From: Blastomussa wellsi
Taxonomy: Eukaryota; Cnidaria; Anthozoa; Scleractinia; Plerogyridae
Direction of reading: 5' to 3'
Assembly: GCA_947652115.1 (NCBI GenBank)
Contig: OX393567.1
Span: 21,145,416-21,209,415, forward strand
Length of the DNA: 64,000 nucleotides
Of the stretch, positions 56,689-64,000 are shown in pieces. The translations under genes and the position numbers were made by a program. The notes under the pieces are model-generated. The model was given only the letters and a program-made list of their open reading frames with translations, had not been told where the DNA came from and did not search any database. Position 1 is the stretch's first letter; each line of letters begins with the position of its first letter.

Positions 56689-57606
56689 ATGGTCACTGTC
56701 AAAAGAAATAGATCGTATATAACCGGGATAAACGCAGTCAAACTGCTGCACGGTTCTGATATGACGCTACAAGAGGAAACACAAGTGGAAAAAGATCTAG
56801 CCGCTTGCTCGTCAGAGCTGGCGTCCTGTATACGACAGTGGTCTGTTAAGCGCCGAGAAACTGTTCAAACGTTGCGAGACTTGGCAGACGAACTTATGGA
56901 GCACCACAAAAATGTTCACATCGCTAAGGCGTCGGGTTCATCGGCTTCTATCGGTGGATTTGTTTTATTGGCGACTGGTTTCGGTCTCGCTCCAGTAACT
57001 TTGGGAACATCTCTCATTCTCTCCGCCGTTGGAGGAGCGATCTGCGCCGGAGGTGGCGTCACTGTGGCGGGTTCCAGCATCGTGCAAACGAAAATTTTCA
57101 AAACAAAGCTTGCAGCTGCACAGGAAATTATCGACGCCGATCGCAAGTCTCAGGAGCCTGTTAAAGAGCTTTTGGACGATCTTTGTCGGGAAGTGTCTAA
57201 AGATTCGTTATGCACTTTGAAAAACCACCTGGCTTGCAATTTAAGCGTAGCTTTGTTGGTTAAAAACCTCGTTGATGTGAGCAACGGTGTACATATGACT
57301 GGCGTTAGTGTCGCTACTACTGTAGCAAGCGAAGGAGCTGAAGGAGTGCTCAGGACCTTAGGAATAGCTGGTAACACTGTCCGAATTGGAATATTCGCTG
57401 TTAGCGTAGCGCTTCTTCCTCTTGACATTTATACAATGGTGAAGTCACTGACGGAAATCGATTCGGTGCGAAAAGGAAAAAAAGATAGCGAACCAGAGGC
57501 AGTGAAGAGGCTAAGAGATCTGGCAAATGATTTGGAAAAGGAAATGAATGAAATGCTTCATGCTGTAGATGAATTCAGCAAACACCAGCAAAAAGACATT
57601 ACCTAG
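56689..57606 (+). CDS. Apolipoprotein-L-like protein, gene 2, intronless
   Basis: A 305-residue paralogue of the gene at 54682, on the opposite strand. Shared landmarks: TVQTLRDLADELMEHH, a Gly-rich hydrophobic hairpin at about 85-125 (GGFVLLATGFGL, GTSLILSAVGGAICAGGG), VASEGAEGVLRTLGIAGN, LLPLDIYTMVKSLTEID, and a charged tail RKGKKDSEPEAVKRLRDLA. The N terminus is about 30 residues longer than gene 1; Met25 at 56761 (MTLQEETQ) would bring the starts into line and is a fair alternative. A poly(A) signal AATAAA lies at 57778-57783. ApoL-family membrane activity is known in vertebrates; function here is inferred only. Confidence 0.8.
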   Translation: MVTVKRNRSYITGINAVKLLHGSDMTLQEETQVEKDLAACSSELASCIRQWSVKRRETVQTLRDLADELMEHHKNVHIAKASGSSASIGGFVLLATGFGLAPVTLGTSLILSAVGGAICAGGGVTVAGSSIVQTKIFKTKLAAAQEIIDADRKSQEPVKELLDDLCREVSKDSLCTLKNHLACNLSVALLVKNLVDVSNGVHMTGVSVATTVASEGAEGVLRTLGIAGNTVRIGIFAVSVALLPLDIYTMVKSLTEIDSVRKGKKDSEPEAVKRLRDLANDLEKEMNEMLHAVDEFSKHQQKDIT

Positions 57607-58270
57607 TTTACCTATAATGGTTTAAAAATAGTTATTGCAGAAAGTAGAAGGCGGTACAGACTAAAGGGAACAATATATGACAAATACAGTGAATACTTAT
57701 AAATTCATAAACTCGCCGTTCAGCTAGACTATTTGATCAGATATTAGGGTATCCCAAGAAAATAGTTAGAAATTGGAAATAAAGGAATAAACGCAGTGAA
57801 TCTGACAAAGATTGGAAGCGTTTTATAAGTATCAACATCGTCTATTCCCGACATTTTCGAGTGATGGTGACTTCCATAAATTATTAAGTAAAACTGAAGA
57901 TCTTCCAATGACGAGTGAAGATTTGCATATATCACAGCACCAAAACATTTCGTGTTGCTGTGGCAACACTCGAAAGCCGGAGGAATTGGATATAAAATGA
58001 GCAGTTAATATACAATGCCAAGTCAGGGTTTTATTAAAAAGACACAAAAGCGGACCAATGATAACGTTTTATGACTTAGCTACCACCTGCTTATATTTAT
58101 TGTTCTTTGACACTACTTGTTGACTAAATAGGCAAGCTACACCAAAATTGAGTAATATTTATTTGAGTTGGACAAAAATCGAGTACCAGAATAATTTAAA
58201 TCATATTGTGTTATTTTTTACCCTTAATAAGAGGTAAAGATGTAAGTAATTATCCGCGATAACAACGACA
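57607..58270. other. Spacer after the ApoL-like pair
   Basis: Contains the gene 2 poly(A) signal at 57778. No further gene is supported. Confidence 0.55.
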
Positions 58271-58708
58271 ACAATTTCTTATCAGAGCCCGAGAAAATGA
58301 ATTTTAAAGATCACAAACTGAGGCAAAATCTAACGTGTAGCCATTTTGTAAAATCGTCTTTAAGCGATTCAGTGGAATTACAGTGGAACTTCGAAATTTG
58401 TTTTCGATGTTTGGTGTTGTTAGAAAAGATTTCTTTTGATATGATATTTAAAACAGTAACTAAAAAGTTTGCAATAAGGTGTTAATAATTTTGGTACAAC
58501 AATTTCTTATCAGAGACTGAGCAAATGAATTTCAAAGCTCGCAAGCTATAGGAAAAATCTCACACCTTTTAACCGATTCAGTGGAATTCAGTGGAATTTC
58601 GAAATTTGTTTTCGATGTTTGGTGTTGTTAGAAAAGATTTCTCTTGATAATATATTTGAAGTACTAACACAAAAGCTTGCAATAAGGTGTAAATCATTTT
58701 GGTACATA
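58271..58708. repeat. Diverged tandem duplication, period 227
   Basis: Unit 1 starts at 58271 and unit 2 at 58498, both with ACAATTTCTTATCAGAG. Shared blocks include TCGAAATTTGTTTTCGATG, TTTGGTGTTGTTAGAAAAG and TTGCAATAAGGTGT. Several small gaps and substitutions show it is old. Confidence 0.88.
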
Positions 58709-59167
58709 ATTTTGTCCAATGAATGCTCGAAGTCCTAACGGATTCCGTCTTAACATTTTTAATGGTATAGCTAATTGCCTTGCCAATGATGAAAACAGCC
58801 TATACTATACTAGTCTGTGTCAATCCGTTATAGATGCTATAGTGAACTCGGATAATGTAATAAGTAGACGCTTTCACTCCTAAGACTTAGAGTGGTAAGT
58901 CAAAATTGTCAGGGGAAATCATTGAGTTTCATTTTACAGAATTGACGAAAACAAACAGTACCACATGAAAATACTTCTCGCCTGCTTTCATTTGAATGGT
59001 TACACACTGGAGTTTCCTCCACAGAAGCAAAAGTTACTACATTTATAAAGTAGATGTCTGATTCTGGGAGTGAAAGGGTTATATCAGTCATAAATAAGCA
59101 AAACTCGGCTAAATAACACTCCTGTTTGACAACTAGAGCACGTGGCATGAAACACTTCGAGATCAAT
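58709..59167. other. Spacer before actin E
   Basis: No supported gene or known repeat. Confidence 0.5.
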
Positions 59168-61356
59168 CTAAACGCATTTGCGCTCGACCATTACCGGACC
59201 AGATTCATCGTATTCTTTTTTAGTGATCCACATGGGCTGAAAATCGGCCAGCGAGGCCAAGATCGATCCTCCGATCCACTCAGAGTAATTGCGTTGGGGA
59301 GGTGCAATGATCTTGATCTTCGTCTGTGCGGGAGCCAGAGCAGTGATTTCTCTCTGCATTCTGTCAGCGATTCCTGGGAGCATGGTTGAGCCTCCAGCCA
59401 AGACGATGTTGGCAAGCATCTCTGTTCGGGTGTCTTCCTCGCACTTCATGATGGAATCGTATGTGAGCTGTTGGATACCAGTGGAACCGGTTGATCCAGA
59501 CGAACCAGATTCAGTTGCCATTGAAGGCTGGAAGAGTGCCTCGGGACATCTGAAGCGCTCGTTGCCAATGGTGATAGCCTGGCCATCAGGAAGCTCGTAG
59601 CTCTTCTCCAAGCTGGAGCTGGAAGAAGCGGTATTCGATTCTTTCTCGAAGTCAAGGGCAACATAGCACAGGTTTTCTTTGACGTCTCGCACTATCTTGC
59701 GCTTCAAGGAGAAGCCACGTTCGGCCAGTATCTTGGTGAGGTGGTCTGTCAAGCCGCTACCGGCCAACTCAAGACGAAGGACATTTTTGGGAATGGCAAA
59801 CCCATTGCTGACAGGCACTGCGTGACTAACACCATAACCACTTTCTAAGACAATGCCATCTTTACGACCAGAGGCGTAGAGAGACAGCACGGGTGCCAGA
59901 GCTAAATACATTGCTGGTGTATGGAAGGTCTCGAACATTATCTGCAGAAAAAAGGAAAGAAACGAAAACTATTTTTCTTTTATGAAGGCATCGCTGAAGA
60001 CGATGTGCCCCTAAAATATCGTTACCCATTTCCAAAAACAAAATAAATACACATATACTGTATCAAACTTCGTACCAGATGTTAGTTTTCGTCTATCATT
60101 TAACCTGCGATCAGGCGTTCTCTGTCTTTATACGGAAAAAAGAACGCTTGATCGCAGGTTAGTCTATCATCTTCGAAAATGTCTCAGAACACCACGTTAC
60201 TAGTTAAGCCGGGCCACGCGAGGGTCGACGAGAGTTGATGGAAGATCAAACTCTTGCTCTCGTTTAGTCTGAAACTTTCATGCATTCTCATCGACTCTAG
60301 TGCGCAAATTTTTTCCTGAGTCGATGAGAATTTTATCTCATTTGGCCCGAGTTGATAGTAGTCGATAAGAGTTGACGATCTTCCTTAAGAACAACTCTAT
60401 TGCCCCCACCCCCAACACAACCCCCGCCCCTCCCCCGAAAAAATACATTGAAATACTGAAATCGCCATTTTTAGCTAAAACATTTAGATTATTTGTGTTA
60501 TGGAAAAACAACCCCGGGGAATCACTTCTAACGCCATGATACGGGAAATGCAGCATTTGTAATTTGCTAACTGAAGTACTTGTGAATTTCAAAACGAAGA
60601 TCTTGGACAGTAGATTTTAGGAACCCAAATTTTATAAAGAGGATGACTCCGGTAAAATGATATGTTTGTTCAGGCATGCGTGCTCTTTAATATAAATTAT
60701 GTTCGTCACGCGATCCTCAACAACGGAAAAAATATTTACTTCAATGACTTCAATGCAGTCAGGATCCAACGAAAAAACCCTTTTAAACTGAAAAATTTAG
60801 AATGAATGTAAAATTCCAGTGATTTTTATACCATATGAGCATTGAATGTGTGAGTTGAGAAACCTGACCGAATTAAATTTACACCCCAGCGAAATATTAA
60901 ACAAAATCTTAGCCTTAATTTTACCTGGGTCGTCTTCTCTCTGTTGGCTTTTGGGTTGAATGGAGCTTCGGTGAGCAGAACTGGACGCTCCTTGGGATTT
61001 ACACCTAGTTTGCCAAACGTGTAATGCCAGATCTATGATAAAATGTTCGCAGGTTTTGTTTACACAGAACGCCACGACTTTCATCAAATTTGAGCACAAC
61101 TTACCGTCTCCATATCGTCCCAGTTTGTTATAATCGAATTTGTGATAGGATATGAAAGATCCAGATTATCACTCGAGTTCAGAGCATCCTGTCCGATGAG
61201 CGGGTCTTTTCGATCCAGCACTTCTAGAAATTTTGCGCTTTTATCATGGCCAGCGACGGATGTTGAGATTGTATGAGGGGCCTCTTCCTTGGCAAATCCC
61301 GCCTTAATCGTGTCGGATCCATTGTCCAACACTATAGCATTTTTGTTGGCTGACAT
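59168..61356 (-). CDS. Actin E, strongly diverged three-exon actin paralogue
   Basis: Exons 61356-61105 (84 codons), 61032-60925 (36) and 59941-59168 (257 plus stop) use the same intron positions as the neighbours, giving 377 residues, so it is an actin duplicate. Changes at key sites: [11 protein letters not shown] becomes [17 protein letters not shown] (modified His73) becomes YPITNS; the Gln of [12 protein letters not shown] (catalytic Gln137) is Ala in [20 protein letters not shown] becomes ESGYGVSH. The DNase-I loop is rewritten, four residues are lost at [13 protein letters not shown], and a Gly/Ser insert sits at [11 protein letters not shown]. The C terminus is ERKCV. The frame is open in all exons with intact splice sites, so it is under some constraint or recent. 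Weak or no ATP hydrolysis is inferred. No CArG-CCAAT module was seen in its intron 2. Confidence 0.9.
60101..60161. mobile_element. 61-bp foldback with 9-bp direct repeats
   Basis: Arms TAACCTGCGATC(A/G)GGCGTTCT-like at 60101-60121 and 60141-60161 (one mismatch) enclose a 19-base loop. GTCTATCAT flanks both sides (60091-60099, 60162-60170), marking an insertion. It lies in actin E intron 2. Confidence 0.82.
60171..60924. other. Rest of actin E intron 2
   Basis: Contains a repeated GTCGATGAGA/TCGACTCTAG-type phrase set near 60220-60380 and a C-rich stretch at 60400-60436. I found no perfect CArG box here. Confidence 0.5.
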
Positions 61357-61584
61357 TTCGATTATTTCTGACTATACTGATCTATACTTTCTGTACGAGG
61401 TAGCTTGTGGGAATCTTGAACGCAATGGTTGGCCCGTCACGCAATCGCTTTTCTAGCTGGTGTCAACAAAGATTTTGCGAAGACGAGGGGGCCTGAGTAT
61501 CGTGGTATGAATATTTTGTTAGCTTTTTGGACGCCATTAAGTAACAGTAAAGCCTTCCTGAAATTCACGGCAGACTCGTTTGTT

Positions 61585-61862
61585 GCATTCCCCTCCCCAG
61601 AGCCGCTTGAGCCGGTTGGGCCTGTGCACTAAGAACAAGTGGCTCTGGGGACACACGATTTGATTCGCTGAAATCAAACAAAGGGAGTCCAATCACATCA
61701 GCCGTTTTAAACGTGCTAACGATAAAGGCTTTTAAAACGGCTGATGTGATTGGACTCCCTTTGTTTGATTTCAGCGAATCAAATCGTGTCCCAGAACCAC
61801 TTGTTCCTCGCGCACAGGCTCAGCCGGCTAAGAGAGACAAGCGGCTCTGGAGACAAGAATGC
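61585..61862. mobile_element. Large foldback element
   Basis: Outer ends GCATTC (61585) and GAATGC (61862). Arms are more than 110 bases: GGGAGTCCAATCACATCAGC and TTGATTCGCTGAAATC on the left are mirrored on the right, around a loop at 61712-61729. Outer arm phrases (AGCGGCTCTGG, ACAAGTGGCTCTGG) recur near 51545 and are related to the element at 45833. It lies upstream of actin E. Confidence 0.88.
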
Positions 61863-62578
61863 GTTTGTTGGGGAAAGCCCGTAAACCGAGAACCGAAGTG
61901 AACCGGGAAAACAATGAAAACCGAAGAAATTTAAATAAGCTGAAGAAAACAACTAGCACATATTTCGTACTGTTAAATACTATTTTCAGCGTTATTAATT
62001 TGTTGTATTGAATTTCCTTGTTGTTGGAAACTCCACGAGGCACGAGGTAGGTTCTCCCTACATAGTGCCCAGTCTCCCAGTCTGAAATAGGATGTAGTCA
62101 GTCGAAATGAAAAACGCACGGAAACGAAACGCAAATGCGAAAAATTTATTAACGCCTCTACACTCCCAGTTATCTCGAAACGAGTCACGTCACATGCCCC
62201 TGGTGGAGGTAGTGTTTATAGCGGGCGAATGAACCGAACATCACCTGCGCTACACGCTCGTTTATCGCAAATCATTCCACGCGCGCACGCAGTACAGAAG
62301 GAATCCACACTCGCGAGTTTCTCTCTCTCTCATGGAAGCCTTGAATTTTTAGAAACATGTTTTACTTTTTAATATTATTATCAAGCATCTTACGAGATTC
62401 GAAGAGAGGAAAGGCATTTTAAAATTGACATTTTGCAAGCTGAAGACATCTATACAAACTCAACAACGCCACTCTGCGTGGTAAAGTTAGAACTGTTCTT
62501 GTGTCCTGTCAAAGTTCGGGCCTAAACTTCGCCCTATTTCTCTCTAGGCATATTGATAAACACCTGGCAAAAATGTTC
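61863..62578. other. Spacer between actin E and actin F
   Basis: No supported gene. It includes the 3' flank of actin F. Confidence 0.5.

Positions 62579-64000
<1,422 letters not shown>

Overview
This window is animal nuclear DNA, most likely from an anthozoan cnidarian and probably a stony coral. The genes are intron-rich with short exons. Introns and spacers hold many short tRNA-derived SINEs, foldback (MITE-like) elements and minisatellites of kinds I recall from coral genomes. The species call is inference. The gene models rest on splice-site reading and reading-phase bookkeeping.

Left third (about 2.6-35 kb): two genes share a short bidirectional promoter at about 13.3-13.5 kb. On the minus strand is a complete 16-exon DEAD-box RNA helicase of the DDX47/Rrp3 family (443 codons; ribosome biogenesis). 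On the plus strand is a 32-exon gene of about 1,022 codons with a charged coiled-coil N-terminal half and a HEAT-repeat C-terminal half, best matched to HEATR4. Their introns hold SINEs, two unusual satellites (a 29-bp unit at 8.8-10.0 kb and a GTCGAC-rich array at 15.6 kb), foldback elements and LINE remnants.

Right half (36.5-64 kb): an actin gene cluster. Three complete conventional three-exon actins (here A, B, C) and a fourth cut by the window edge (F) all lie on the minus strand. A truncated, inverted fragment (D) lies on the plus strand. A complete but strongly diverged paralogue (E) has lost several nucleotide-site residues. Every conventional copy with its second intron in view, plus fragment D, carries the same composite element in that intron: a CArG box (SRF site), exactly 15 bases, then an inverted CCAAT box inside ATTGGTCAG. 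In copy C it lies in an exactly repeated 824-bp tandem duplication. The diverged gene E lacks it. Promoter-side CArG boxes also lie upstream of A, B and C.

Between actins D and E sits a head-to-head pair of intronless genes for apolipoprotein-L-like membrane proteins (54.7-57.6 kb), clearly paralogous to each other. No rRNA, CRISPR, operon or functional tRNA gene was seen. Nothing here is clearly a new multi-gene system. The most novel signals are the fixed-spacing intronic regulatory module shared by the actins, and the diverged actin with degraded ATP-site residues.
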